A stretch of DNA of 64,000 bases from Bin80 sp965220365 (GCA_965220365.1 OZ244823.1:3286001-3350000), one strand, 5' to 3'. Positions 36,820 to 46,684 are shown, counted from the first letter of the stretch. Notes: generated by a model from the letters alone, not told the origin. A program made the numbers and translations.

Positions 36820-37272
36820 AACATCGTAATTGTAATTATCGGTCTTTCCCTACAGCAGCCACGTCACCATTTTTGTGTCTGGTACTGACGTTTACGGTTT
36901 CGGACAGGATGAGTATTGGATTTCCAGCGACCGTTCCCTGAATGGAATACCTGTGCGACCTGATATACTACACCATGGATATGCCGAAGTAATCAAGGTA
37001 TATAGCAGGGCCTACCGCCACATATTCAGGCCCCTGTATTGGCGAAAATGGTTTTTGTCTGGTGGCATGGAATCATTGCGGCCTCTCATATTTTCTTGTA
37101 TCCGTGCCGATCTTTCTCGTGTGAAGGAAATTTGGAACCATCCTTGGATAAGACCTCCAAAGTGATTGTTGTGGAGGAATAATCAAGCACTCTGCAACAC
37201 CTTGGGAACTTGAATGCCTTCCTAGAGGTAGCAACTCTCCGTGGTGCCCATCTGAATTCATGTTTTGAAACA
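36820..37272. other. no convincing gene
   Basis: A rightward frame at 36875-37165 (96 codons) has no recognised motif and unusual composition; I do not call it. Confidence 0.35.
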
Positions 37273-37665
37273 ATGCAACTGGAATTTCTCATTTCCACAG
37301 CAAGCATTATTGTTACGTTTATTGTCGCAACCTGGCGGTGGAGCGCCTTACAAAACAAGCGTTTTGATCAGATAAATCAGGTGGTTCAAAACGAAATCAG
37401 TAAATTGCGTAACGATAATAATCAGCAAATCAGTAAATTGCGCGACGATAATAATCAGCAAATCAGCAAATTGCGTGATGATAATGACAGATTGCGCAAA
37501 GAAGTACGCGAGGACATCAAAGAAGTACGCGAGGACATCAAAGAAGTACGCGAGGATGTCCACAAGCTTAATAATCGGATAGCGCACCAAGAAGGTCTAA
37601 TACGGGCTTTATGGGCTAGTACTTTCAAAGGAGATCCCACCTCAGAGCCGGCTTTTCCAGAGTAG
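37273..37665 (+). CDS. membrane-anchored coiled-coil protein with internal tandem repeats
   Basis: 131 residues from the ATG at 37273 (MQLEFLISTASIIVTFIVAT): one N-terminal transmembrane segment, then a long coiled coil. The coil is built from three copies of an 11-residue unit (ISKLRDDNNQQ) and three of a 7-residue unit (EVREDIK). The C-terminal end AHQEGLIRALWASTFKG is similar to the end of the protein at 51130-51498 (TLNGLVQRLVGHTFG). The two are probably paralogues. Function is unknown; a similar layout occurs in small proteins near defence and mobile genes. Confidence 0.6.
   Translation: MQLEFLISTASIIVTFIVATWRWSALQNKRFDQINQVVQNEISKLRNDNNQQISKLRDDNNQQISKLRDDNDRLRKEVREDIKEVREDIKEVREDVHKLNNRIAHQEGLIRALWASTFKGDPTSEPAFPE
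37396..37563 (+). repeat. tandem DNA repeats inside the coiled-coil gene
   Basis: Three 33-bp units start at 37396, 37429 and 37462; three 21-bp units (GAAGTACGCGAGGACATCAA type) start at 37501, 37522 and 37543. Both unit lengths are multiples of three, so copy-number change by slippage would alter coil length without breaking the frame. Confidence 0.85.
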
Positions 37666-38171
37666 GTCATATTCGGATATTCCCTTCCTGACGGAAAGCT
37701 GGCCCTGCCTTGCATCATAAGGTTTGTCTGGAAAACTTCCGAACCTTCTACGCTCGTTTGCCTCAGTTCCTGACCCGGACTCCTCCAGGAATTCAGGATA
37801 GACAATGAGAATTGAAAAACGAGATGCCCCAATGGTGTAGACCACAATAACTGACTCATAGGGGCAGTTCGATCGGATTGGTGGCCCACTCCACCGGATC
37901 ATGCGGACCACTGATTCCGAACCATCTGGGCCACTGAGAAGTAGGTCACTTGCAAAATGTTAGAGACACCGTATTGAAGTTTAGGAATACGGACGTATCT
38001 TGAGGCCTTAGTTTCACGTCTCCGCACCACACTAGTAGTACAGTGAATTTCCAGCACCGATTCCAACCGCAACTGTGCTTCTCTGGTACACGAGATGTCT
38101 TCAAGTTTGGATGGATTAAAACGTGGCTGTAAAACTACTCAAGCCGAACCTAGAGTTGCTTAGCGAGGAAT
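37666..38171. other. intergenic region, no supported gene
   Basis: Two overlapping leftward frames (37642-37911 and 37455-37889) compete and overlap the coiled-coil gene; neither shows a motif. The stretch before 38172 should carry the promoter of the RT-nitrilase gene. Confidence 0.4.
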
Positions 38172-41100
38172 ATGTCCTCGTTCAAGTTTGAAAAAAAAAC
38201 TGCCTCCTGGATCCGCAGGCACAACTGGTTTTCTGATACCCTTGAGCTTGATCATGCGGCTGTAAACCTGCCAACATTTATTGATGGACTCCGCAAGCGT
38301 TTGCAGTCTTGGAAAGATTGGGAGCCCCGTCGTTTACGTATGGTTTTAGCCCCCAAGAGTCAAACCTGGAAAATAAATAATGGCGTATGGGGGCCTCCCG
38401 AAGAACAATCAGAGATAAAACTGAGACCCCTTGCCCATGTAAACCTGGAAGATCAGGTAGTGGCAACGGCTTTGATGCTCTGTCTCGCAGATCGTATTGA
38501 AACTATTCAAGGAGATCCAAGAAAATCAATAGACAAACAGGACTCCCGGAAACGCGTGATCTCGTATGGTAATCGTTTGTTTTGTAGCAACGACGATGAG
38601 CTTTACACCATCGGTGGGGCTCTCCTAAGCTGTACCGTGCTTACTTTCAGGACTACCGTAAGTTTGTTTCTCGTCCAGAGGTTGTAGCTAAACAAATTTT
38701 AAAGGAGAACAGTGACAAGAAGGTTTTTGTGGTCTACACAGATCTAAAGCAATTCTATGATCGTGTTACCCCGGAACTACTTCGTACAGCCGTAAATCAC
38801 CATGCTCGTCTTGCTGTGGATGATTCAAGATTTTTTGATTTTTTACTCTCGGTCCTCAATTGGAACTGGAGTCATGATGACAAATGTGATGTTCAGACGT
38901 ATGTGGAACAGTCGAAATTAAAAGACTTCACACGGGTTACCCTGCCACAGGGACTTATTGCTTCTGGCTTCTTCGCAAATCTGGTACTCCTTTCGGTTGA
39001 TAAGGAATTACGAGATACAATAGGATCTGAAATCGCTCCAAATATCTTGCTGGTAGATATTTGCAGGTACGTTGACGATTTCCGTGTCGTGGTTGCTGTT
39101 GATCATGGAGAAATTGAACATTTTTGCGGTCCAGTAGCCCAATGGCTGAAAGGAGTCGTATCCGAATGGCTGAAACGGATATTGGATGAAAAAGCGAATG
39201 GCCTTGAACTGTCTGACGATAAGACTGAGATTGCAGAAATTGGGGGTGAAAAGCGTCCCTTGGTACGGCAGAGTATGAAGATGGAACGCATCCAGACGGC
39301 AATTTCGGGAGGATTTGACGCGCTTGGCGGTGAAGAAATTATTGATGCAATTCAAGGGCTATTATCTACGCAAGATGCGTTAAGCTCCCCAGATAACTAC
39401 GGACGTTTTTCTCCTCTCCCAGACGTACGTGACGTGACAGTGGCCAGATTCAGTGCCGCACGATACAGAACTACTTTTCGCTCGATCAGGCCACTACTCC
39501 TAGAAAAAGATTTTCTTGATGAACCTAGACCTAGGCAAGATGACATTTCGCCAGATCCGCAGCTACGCAAAGTGCGTACTCAGGATGACCTTGATGAGGA
39601 TGCGAGGGTATTCGCCTCTAGTCTGATTCAGCGTTGGATTAAGGATCCGTCAAATATCCGTCTGCTCCGGATCGGCCTAGATCTCTGGCCAGATGAAAAG
39701 TGTTGGCTGACATTCTCCCACTGCTTCGGCCTTATACGCAGGAAGAAAACCATGAAAACCGGAGAGCAAGCCTAATCATCTGGTATAGTCTTGCTGAAAT
39801 CTTACGCGCGGGAGCCACAGAGACGGGAATGGTACCAGATGATGAATCACTCCCATCTGAAATCGATATTGAATCATACCGAGAAAAACTTTGCGAGGAG
39901 GCCACTAGGTTGATTGCCCTCCCAGCACGTACGATTCCTTGGTATCTTCGACAGCAGGCGCTGCTGTTTCTGGCTGCATACAATCCCACTAAAGTAACTG
40001 TGGCGGATATAATTGATGCATCGGAATCTCCACACTACCTAAACATGATCCAATTTCTCCGTGGAGAGGGGAATCAATTTAGGGATTCAGATTTCGTAAC
40101 ATATGCAGTTCTTGCTCGACGTACGTTCATGGACCGTGACCGGGCCTCTACGTTGATGTTTCCTGGTCTCAACAAATCACGAATGAAGAAACTTGCTGAG
40201 ATAGATCCTTCATTTCTTCTTGAGTTACGCGAGACCAAGCCAAAATCTATACCCATCCACTCTCTTCCAAAGTACATTCGAGAAGGTCTCTGCCTAAGCT
40301 CCGAAACCCCAGCCCGCGGTACATTGCCTATGAGGTCATGAGCGAACACCCCACGGCCCGCTTCGCAACGAGCTCTCCATCCTGGACTTCACGCAAGCTT
40401 TGCTCGAACAATTGTCGAAACTGAACCCTTACCCCAAGGTTGTCACACCGGAAATGGTGGAATTGGAACTCACAAATGGTAGAGGGATCAGTCAGGTAAA
40501 AAATCTGAGCATCCTAAACTGGCCAGAATGAAGAGCCCGCCTTCCTATACGCCCTGCCTTCATGGTGCTCAGACAATGATCGGTGGCGCTTTCAACTTGG
40601 CTTCCTATTACGGTTTATTCTATCTGGAAACCCCGATTTTACGCGATCCGTGCGACCGGCATCCTGGCGAGAGCCTGAACCGTCTTATCGCTCAGCCGGG
40701 AGTCACTGGCATCAACGATTGTATGGCCTTTATAGCGGACATACAGCCTTTGGAGACGACTGGCTCCCGATCACGGATTGGTTCGAAAAGTTCTTGCTAG
40801 CACTTTTGAGTTGGCCGGGATGTAAATGCCCATCAGAATTCAAATATGTTGAGTATGGTATTGACGAAACGCTGCCCCAAATTGAAAAAAGGATTGAATG
40901 TCTAAACGATTCCAAAGGTAATGCCACTGGAATGTTACTCCTCCCACTGCAACCCAAACGACCGACCAAAGATAAAGACGCGCGATCCTTAAGAGCTTGT
41001 GTGGTTCAGACAGTGACACCAACGATCAGTGATTTTCAAGAAGTAACAGATTTAGAGCTAAACGAGTCTGGCATTCGACAAAAACACCGCCTACATCTAT

Positions 41101-41918
41101 CAGCTGCTCTTGAGACTGTGAAAAGGATGTTGGTGTTGAGGGAGACACATAAAGGGAACAACGGAAAGCTCGATTGGCTGATTTTTCCCGAACTGGCGGT
41201 CCATCCGAAGGATGTCCATGCTCATCTGATTCCTTTCGCACGAGCTTACAAGACAATAATTCTAGCTGGTATAACTTACGAGAAAATTCTTGTGGGGGAC
41301 ACACTGGTTAATTCTGCTCTGTGGATCATTCCAGAATGGTCGGAAGAGAATGGGCTACAAACTGTGATTCGCCGACAGGGAAAGAAACATCTTGCCCCAA
41401 ATGAGCAGGTGTTCAGGACGAGCAATGGTAAAAACAGGATTCGGGAATTCCGGCCCTGCCAATGGCTGATTGAGTATCCGTGGTCGAATGCCTCCAAGGA
41501 CAAGCCCCTTCGGCTCGCCGCGGTAGTGTGTTACGACGCAACAAATACTGCTTTGGCTCACGATCTCAAACATAAATCGGATGTCTTAGCAATTCCAGCC
41601 CTCAACAAGGATGTGAAAACGTTTGACCATATGGCCGAGGCATTTCAATACCACATGTTCCAAGTTGTTATTGTTGTGAACAATGGAGAATATGGTGGGA
41701 GTAATGCTTACTGGCCAAGTAAGGATCCTCATATCCGGCGAATATTTCACACTCACGGGCAACTACAATCTACGATTTCATTCCTTGACATTGATGACAT
41801 TAGTGACTACCAGAACCGTAAACTAATACCACAACCGAGCAAGGATAACGAGAACGCAGGCAATACGAGCAATTGGAAACATCCTCCCGCAGGCTTAGAA
41901 GGTGTCGTGGAGTCATGA
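38172..41918 (+). pseudogene. RT-nitrilase antiphage gene (DRT type 1/UG1-like), broken by frameshifts
   Basis: Joined across frames this is one gene of about 1250 codons. The order is: N-terminal part LRPLAHVNLEDQVVATALM; after a shift near 38605, HRWGSPKLYRAYFQDYRKF; the RT palm VVYTDLKQFYDRV, TLPQGLIASGFFANL and the catalytic box YVDD (within ICRYVDDFRVV). After a shift near 39695 comes a helical linker to about 40340. Further shifts near 40340-40365 and 40528 lead to a nitrilase domain with Glu (FPELAVHP), Lys (GKKHLAPNE) and Cys (VVCYDATN). RT plus C-N hydrolase in this order is the layout of the DRT type 1 defence family, in which both activities are reported to matter. RT and nitrilase motifs are intact, but the frame is broken at four or more sites, so it is either decayed or affected by sequence errors. 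Confidence 0.75.
40650..41918 (+). CDS. nitrilase-domain portion of the RT-nitrilase gene (longest intact frame)
   Basis: A 422-codon frame opening at a GTG; upstream the same frame continues back to about 40530 with EEPAFLYALPSWCSDNDRW, so 40650 is not a biological start. The carbon-nitrogen hydrolase triad is present at Glu181, Lys245 or 246 and Cys294 of this frame. It would yield a free nitrilase-like protein only if translated separately; I regard it as the C-terminal half of the upstream RT. Confidence 0.7.
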   Translation: MRPASWREPEPSYRSAGSHWHQRLYGLYSGHTAFGDDWLPITDWFEKFLLALLSWPGCKCPSEFKYVEYGIDETLPQIEKRIECLNDSKGNATGMLLLPLQPKRPTKDKDARSLRACVVQTVTPTISDFQEVTDLELNESGIRQKHRLHLSAALETVKRMLVLRETHKGNNGKLDWLIFPELAVHPKDVHAHLIPFARAYKTIILAGITYEKILVGDTLVNSALWIIPEWSEENGLQTVIRRQGKKHLAPNEQVFRTSNGKNRIREFRPCQWLIEYPWSNASKDKPLRLAAVVCYDATNTALAHDLKHKSDVLAIPALNKDVKTFDHMAEAFQYHMFQVVIVVNNGEYGGSNAYWPSKDPHIRRIFHTHGQLQSTISFLDIDDISDYQNRKLIPQPSKDNENAGNTSNWKHPPAGLEGVVES

Positions 41919-42116
41919 CGGCGTGTGGCGGGAATGATAAGGAAGGATGTTGCATTACATCGACCTTTCTTGATTCTTGATTTCACGACAGGTTGCTCAC
42001 CTGCTCTTCTGCGGTGCACATAGAATTGAGAGGCAAGCAGGTGCCTTTGGGGACCTCTGGCAGTCCATATATGGGTCGTCTCGGTTGATTCGCCATTCGA
42101 CCCGATGTACGAGCGG
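41919..42116. other. convergent intergenic region
   Basis: About 200 bp between the ends of the RT-nitrilase gene and the leftward NDT/TIR-like gene. No clear terminator or other feature. Confidence 0.4.
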
Positions 42117-43118
42117 TCATTCTTGTCCACTCCCCTTGTGGGGACCATCATCCATGAGCGCAGTTATTCGCTCTTGTAACCGTTTTCTAAGATCGTTCTC
42201 ATCTTTCCAGTCAATATGATAATACTGGCGTGTATCGAAGTGGAGATCGTTTATATCTTCTTCCCTGCAAGTGAAAATGACTTCTCGTCCAAGTCCATGC
42301 GCAAAGCCTGCTTCATAATATACGCTCCCTCGCGCTCCATCTTTCCCCTTTGAAAAGTCGGCCACAACAAAACGCGATCGCCGTATCTCACTAATAATCC
42401 TATCGTCAAGTTTGTCGTGAAAAGGCGGACCGCGATCTATTCGAAACGCTTGATAGCCAGCATTCCCAATCGCTTGTTTGAAGCCCTTCTCATATGCAGA
42501 GTCAAGCTCTTTATTAAACCACATGGCCACGAAGACCTGGGCGGAGTCAGGAGCATCCTTCTTTAGCTCCTCTATACGCTCAAATCCCGGTACCTTAAGA
42601 CCATAAGCGTAACGGCTAGAATGAGGTATATTATCATCGATCAATCCCCTCTCCACAAGATGCTTAAGCATGAACCTGAGCTCATGCCATTCAACACTTT
42701 CAGAATGCGCTAACAGTTCGTAGAACCTAAAAACCTCGTCATCAGGATTCAGTCCATCTTGTGGTTTAGGATTAATTGCTATGCCACCGCCTGGCGTTCG
42801 CACATGATCATCAAAGAATAGAAGGATTTGATTAATACGCTCCGAGACAGGCATGGGCTGAGCATTTTTAGCCGCATTTATTGCATCGCGGGTTATCTCT
42901 GGAATGCTCACTCCCGCACGGCGTTGTTTGACAAGCCAGATCGTAAGGCTGGCCTTCCCAGGGTCATTCAACTGCCCTTGCAGGTATCTGGATATATCGT
43001 GACTTATCAGATATTTGCCTCCAGATCTCGGGGAATCCATTTCGTACATTCGACCATTAACATGGAAGAACTCATTTGCTGGTGTTGACCAAATTTTGCA
43101 TTGACTATTTATTTCCAT
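42117..43118 (-). CDS. protein with C-terminal nucleoside-deoxyribosyltransferase/TIR-like domain
   Basis: 333 residues. The N-terminal 200 residues are helical, probably a sensor or wHTH part (ELRFMLKHLVERGLIDDN). The C-terminal part from AQVFVAMWFNKELDSAYEKG reads as a Rossmann-like NDT/TIR-type domain: the IDRGPPFHDKLDDRI segment, RSRFVVADFSKGKDG and YYEAGFAHGLGREVIFTC, the last holding the conserved Glu expected at the active site. Such domains cleave nucleosides, nucleotides or NAD and occur as effectors in antiphage systems. No cyclase or other partner is adjacent, so its role is inferred from the domain and from the RT-nitrilase gene next to it. Confidence 0.6.
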   Translation of the reverse strand: MEINSQCKIWSTPANEFFHVNGRMYEMDSPRSGGKYLISHDISRYLQGQLNDPGKASLTIWLVKQRRAGVSIPEITRDAINAAKNAQPMPVSERINQILLFFDDHVRTPGGGIAINPKPQDGLNPDDEVFRFYELLAHSESVEWHELRFMLKHLVERGLIDDNIPHSSRYAYGLKVPGFERIEELKKDAPDSAQVFVAMWFNKELDSAYEKGFKQAIGNAGYQAFRIDRGPPFHDKLDDRIISEIRRSRFVVADFSKGKDGARGSVYYEAGFAHGLGREVIFTCREEDINDLHFDTRQYYHIDWKDENDLRKRLQERITALMDDGPHKGSGQE

Positions 43119-43184
43119 GATCAGCTAAGGATTAAGTTGTTGATTAGAGAGTAAAGGTTGGTCGTTAGCAGTCTCTCTAAGTGA

Positions 43185-43400
43185 ATGCCAACAGGAATGC
43201 AGCAGTCCTACTTAGCAGAGTTACATTATGCACATGCCTCAAACAAGATGGATTCTGCATCCAAGTTAGGCAACAGCGCAAACTGTATGCCATGCTCAAC
43301 CACATCAAAATCAGCATGGTACAAGTACCAGGCTGTCCAGATGATGATAGAGACAGGACAAATTGACGAAGTGACAAATTCGCGCAAACAAGACTTCTAG
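43185..43400 (+). CDS. small hypothetical protein (weak)
   Basis: 71 codons from the ATG at 43185 (MPTGMQQSYLAELHYAHASN). It ends just before the DUF2085-like frame. It has two Cys (NCMPC) and no known motif. It is kept only because it is in tandem with the next frame. Confidence 0.3.
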   Translation: MPTGMQQSYLAELHYAHASNKMDSASKLGNSANCMPCSTTSKSAWYKYQAVQMMIETGQIDEVTNSRKQDF

Positions 43401-43408
43401 AACCTCTC

Positions 43409-43612
43409 TTGCTGATGACGATTTTGCCGGTGCTGGCCAGCATTCCTCCATGGGCTAGTGAGCCGCTGCAGTTGGCATTGATGCACGCGTTTGATCTACT
43501 CTGTCACCAGATCAGTGAACATTCTCCCCATGTTGATGGCGTTCAGTTGGCTGTCTGCCACCGGTGCTACGGAACCTTGATTGGTCTGGTTGTAGGGGCA
43601 ATCATTGCCTGA
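43409..43612 (+). CDS. DUF2085-like membrane protein fragment
   Basis: 67 residues with LMHAFDLLCHQISEHSPHVD and QLAVCHRCYGTLIGLVVG, the CHQ...CxRCxG signature of DUF2085. The usual protein is about twice as long with further membrane segments; this one stops right after the second motif, so it appears truncated. The family has no known function. Confidence 0.6.
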   Translation: MLMTILPVLASIPPWASEPLQLALMHAFDLLCHQISEHSPHVDGVQLAVCHRCYGTLIGLVVGAIIA

Positions 43613-43723
43613 TTTTCCGAAGCTGGAGTTTGCTCTTTACCAGTCAGTGAGTTCAAATTCTCAAAGCAGACCTGAACGTACTCTTATTAACGGCCTCTCT
43701 ATTCCGCCTGTATATTATCTCTA
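43613..43723. other. intergenic
   Basis: Short spacer after the DUF2085 stop; contains no recognised element. Confidence 0.3.
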
Positions 43724-44035
43724 TCACGAAACCATTTCCTGGTAGATCCAAAGCAGTTCCGGTCGCTGGTCTTTACGCTTCAGGACAACTACCTTCCGAA
43801 GGATTGGAGTGTGGAGTGGGGCAATGCTTTTACTGCAATCAGATTTCCTCGATGATTCACATGAGAACCGTATTTTTTTAATGTCAATTGACCAGTTCTC
43901 CTGTCGCAAGATCTGGTCCGTGAGTTCAGACTGTATCGCCACGTCTACCATTCCACTTTCCCCTGAACTATTTGGGCCGTAGATCACGAAGTTCTTACGT
44001 CCTGACTCAATGTAAAAGATCGGATACCGCGTCAC
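43724..44035 (-). CDS. hypothetical protein next to the second IS1595 element
   Basis: 103 residues from a GTG at 44035, directly after an in-frame stop. It is a mixed alpha/beta, basic protein with no recognised domain. The transposon end lies 61 bp upstream and may have separated it from its promoter. Confidence 0.35.
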   Translation of the reverse strand: MTRYPIFYIESGRKNFVIYGPNSSGESGMVDVAIQSELTDQILRQENWSIDIKKIRFSCESSRKSDCSKSIAPLHTPILRKVVVLKRKDQRPELLWIYQEMVS

Positions 44036-44125
44036 TCAGTAATTGTAATTTCCCCAAGCTAGGCCATAACCTCCTCCACTCATCAGGTTTTCCAAAGGGA
44101 ATTATAACCGAAACTGTAACCAGAT

Positions 44126-44311
44126 TCAGGATTTTCGAATCTTTTGAACTCTCGATTTTTTTGCATATTTGCCTTGATACAGAACCTTGTGAAACGCTTC
44201 CCTGAGCGTGATTCCATTATACTTCGGGTTCGTTACCGGTTTGTCCAGCAACTCATGGGGATTGCTGGTGACTGGAGTGGATGCGGGTTTGGGGTTTGTG
44301 GGATTATTCAT
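44126..44311 (-). CDS. small passenger protein of the methyltransferase transposon
   Basis: 61 residues; its ATG overlaps the methyltransferase stop (ATGA). A Pro/Asn/Thr-rich N-terminus is followed by a basic tail (LYQGKYAKKSRVQKIRKS). No known family. It ends 6 bp before the inverted repeat, the same place as the 67-residue protein in the other IS1595 element. Confidence 0.45.
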   Translation of the reverse strand: MNNPTNPKPASTPVTSNPHELLDKPVTNPKYNGITLREAFHKVLYQGKYAKKSRVQKIRKS

Positions 44312-45713
44312 CAGAGAAATAGCTGAGGTAACATGGCTTTGCCGGTATACGGATCATTCATCATTGGTAATCGGGGAAGACAATCATCGAAATAATCCTT
44401 GATCGACCAAATCTGCATCCGGGGATAGGAAGAGATACCAACCTGAATTTTACCCGTACTGATCATTTCCATTTTTGCACTCTTTGTACGGACTGGTCTA
44501 AGAGTTACATAACAGCCAAGCGCTGCCTGATCTCTTTTCGTAACCCCGATAAAGTCACGTAACCCGCTGAGACTGAACTTCCCGCCTTTGACCTGAGCAA
44601 GTGCCAGTTTTGAATCCAAATCCTTCGGCGTCTCAGCAAGATAAGCACGTCCATCTACCCCTCCATCCGCTACCTGTTTTGTATTTGGCACAAATCCTGG
44701 TAACCGTGTGATTGCCCAGGATTCAAAGTCAAAAGGCTTTTCTCCTGCCAGCTTTTCTGCTGATCTAAGATCATAGGGAATCCCGTAAACTGGGATACTC
44801 GGATCTTTTAACCTCTTGTCCCGCACCAAGTCAATGGCAAAAGATGAAATGTCAATGCCCACAAATTGTCTATCAAGGATTTTGGCCGCCTCTACTGTGG
44901 TACCACAACCACAAAATGGATCTAACACAATGTCATCAGGATTGCTTGAAGCTTTGATGATGCGTTCAAGCAATAATAATGGCTTCTGTGTGGGGTAACC
45001 CATGCGTTCTTTTGACATTGGGTTGATAATGGGTATATCCCATACATCATCTACAGGAGTTCCATCTGGGTGAGGAAGATATTGTTTCCCCGACTTTGAG
45101 GTTATACCACTTTTTGCATAACCACTTGTCTCTTTGTATGGTACTCTCATAGAGTCAATATTGAATACGTGTTCTTTTGTTTTTCTGTACCAAAAAAGGA
45201 CATCGTGTTTTCGTGAGAAATATGTTTTACTTCGCCCGCCCCCTGTATAATGCCATACAACTTCATTCAAAAGCCCCCCCCCCTATGCTTAGCATATATA
45301 GCATCCATTACAACTTTCAGGTAATGACTGGCCGTTGGATCACAGTGCAGATAAATACTCCCCGTGTCTTTCAACAACCGATGCATCTGCTCCAAGCGCT
45401 CAGCCATATAGGTCAGATAAGCCAACATCCCACATTTTCCCAAGATCTGATGCAATCCACAAATTGCATCGTGAGCTTTTAGCCCGGGCGCATTCTTATA
45501 CCTTGTCCATCTATCTTCAGCTGCTTCATCCCATACCCATGTATCTGTGAATGCACGAAACTGTGCATCTCCACCTCCGTCCCTATGATACAACTGGTTA
45601 TAGGTCGCTTTAGAGTTAAATGGAGGGTCCAAGTAGATCAAGTCCACAGATTGATCATCCCATTGCTCCATCCAATCCAAACAATCCCCGTAGTATAGTG
45701 CGTTTGGTTGCAT
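44311..45713 (-). pseudogene. DNA methyltransferase with Mrr-like nuclease domain, frame broken at a G10 tract
   Basis: Intact-frame length would be about 467 residues. First frame (ATG 45713): ALYYGDCLDWMEQW and the catalytic DPPF at 29-32 (motif IV). Then, after AKHRGGG and the G tract, the second frame begins NEVVWHYTGGGRSKT and holds MGYPTQKPLLLLERII and VLDPFCGCGTTVEAA (motif I). Motif IV before motif I is the beta-class order of amino-methyltransferases (N6-adenine or N4-cytosine). After this comes GGVDGRAYLAE ... ALAQVKGGKFSLSG ... QAALGCYVTLRPV, a D...QxK pattern of Mrr-type restriction nucleases. One polypeptide would thus hold both modification and cleavage parts. As read the protein stops after the tract (GGGF then stop); 8 or 11 G would restore it. 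Confidence 0.8.
45274..45283 (-). repeat. G10 homopolymer (C10 on plus strand) inside the methyltransferase gene
   Basis: Ten consecutive C on the plus strand fall exactly at the point where the methyltransferase frame changes. Tracts of this kind are classic slippage sites for on/off switching of methyltransferases; they are also the commonest place for sequencing or assembly miscounts. Confidence 0.8.
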
Positions 45714-46684
45714 TAGACTATGGGGGTATTCCTCTTTGCAGTTAGGTCTTGAATCCTGCACCGTTTTCCGACCATGCCCTGGGCGATGGACTTCATCTGG
45801 TCGATCGTATCCAGTTCCCGGATATTATGCTTGCCTGCGAACTGATTGACGTACCGGTTCAAGTGCTTCACGCTCATGCGATGATACGTACCGTGAAACG
45901 CACGTTTGAATACAGCCCAGAATGATTCTACTCCGTTGGTATGAGCAAGGTGATTGATCGTCGTGGCAAGCGTCCATTCCTTACTGCTGTGGCATACCCA
46001 GAAGTGATCTGTAAGCCCCTGATAGCTACTGTGTTCATCCGTGAATACAGGGGCATCCTTTGCCCTGGTTTGTTCTACAAAGCCCTGTAACGTGCTTTTC
46101 GTGGTATCAGGAACGACTTGTGCAATGATCTGATTCGTTTCACGGTCTTTGGCACCTACAACAGCTACCTTTCCAACCGTTCCCCGTCCGGCATGAAGTT
46201 TCTTGTCTTCATGTTTGTTCTTTTCCAGTCCACCGATGTAGGTTTCGTCTACTTCGACCGGGCCGTTGAATGCTTCTTTCAGGTTGGGGATCAAACCTTC
46301 ACGGATCCGGTGCAGCATATGCCACGCATTCTTCTGGGCAATCCCCAGGTCGCGGTGCAGTTTCATACTGGATACACCTTTGAGGCTGGTTGCTTCGAGA
46401 AAGATCGCCCAAACCCATTTCTGCAGGGGTATCTTGGTGCTTTGTAGCGCTGTACCGGTTTTGACGGAGAAATACCGTTTACACTCACGGCAGCGATATG
46501 GCATTCCATTACCGTTCTTAGTTCTGTAGGTGTTCTTACAGCCACACCGGGGGCATTTTCGCCCGTCCGGCCAGATCATGGCTTCAAACCATTTCTCCGC
46601 AGATGCTTCATCAGGAAACCATTTTCCCAGTTGAATTAAGCTGATGCCTTTTCGATTTGAGCGTCCAGGTCCATTTGCAGACAT
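45713..46684 (-). CDS. IS1595-family transposase
   Basis: 323 residues with the zinc ribbon CPRCGC ... CREC, then VEVDETYIGG (first Asp), VFTDEHSSYQ (second Asp) and HTNGVESFW (Glu). The catalytic set is complete. The stop overlaps the methyltransferase start (TAATG). Related at moderate identity to the transposase at 31153-32103. Confidence 0.93.
   Translation of the reverse strand: MSANGPGRSNRKGISLIQLGKWFPDEASAEKWFEAMIWPDGRKCPRCGCKNTYRTKNGNGMPYRCRECKRYFSVKTGTALQSTKIPLQKWVWAIFLEATSLKGVSSMKLHRDLGIAQKNAWHMLHRIREGLIPNLKEAFNGPVEVDETYIGGLEKNKHEDKKLHAGRGTVGKVAVVGAKDRETNQIIAQVVPDTTKSTLQGFVEQTRAKDAPVFTDEHSSYQGLTDHFWVCHSSKEWTLATTINHLAHTNGVESFWAVFKRAFHGTYHRMSVKHLNRYVNQFAGKHNIRELDTIDQMKSIAQGMVGKRCRIQDLTAKRNTPIV

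Noticed and set aside
36875..37165. 96-codon rightward frame
   Set aside because: No motif, no neighbour support, odd composition.
37396..37563. Regular repeats considered as a CRISPR array
   Set aside because: The units are contiguous, in frame with a coiled-coil protein and have no spacers.
37642..37911. 89-codon leftward frame downstream of the coiled-coil gene
   Set aside because: Overlaps another leftward frame and the coiled-coil gene end; no family features.
38172..39775. RT considered as a group II intron or retron RT
   Set aside because: No intron ribozyme or msr/msd-like RNA was seen upstream, and the downstream nitrilase domain points to the UG/DRT class.
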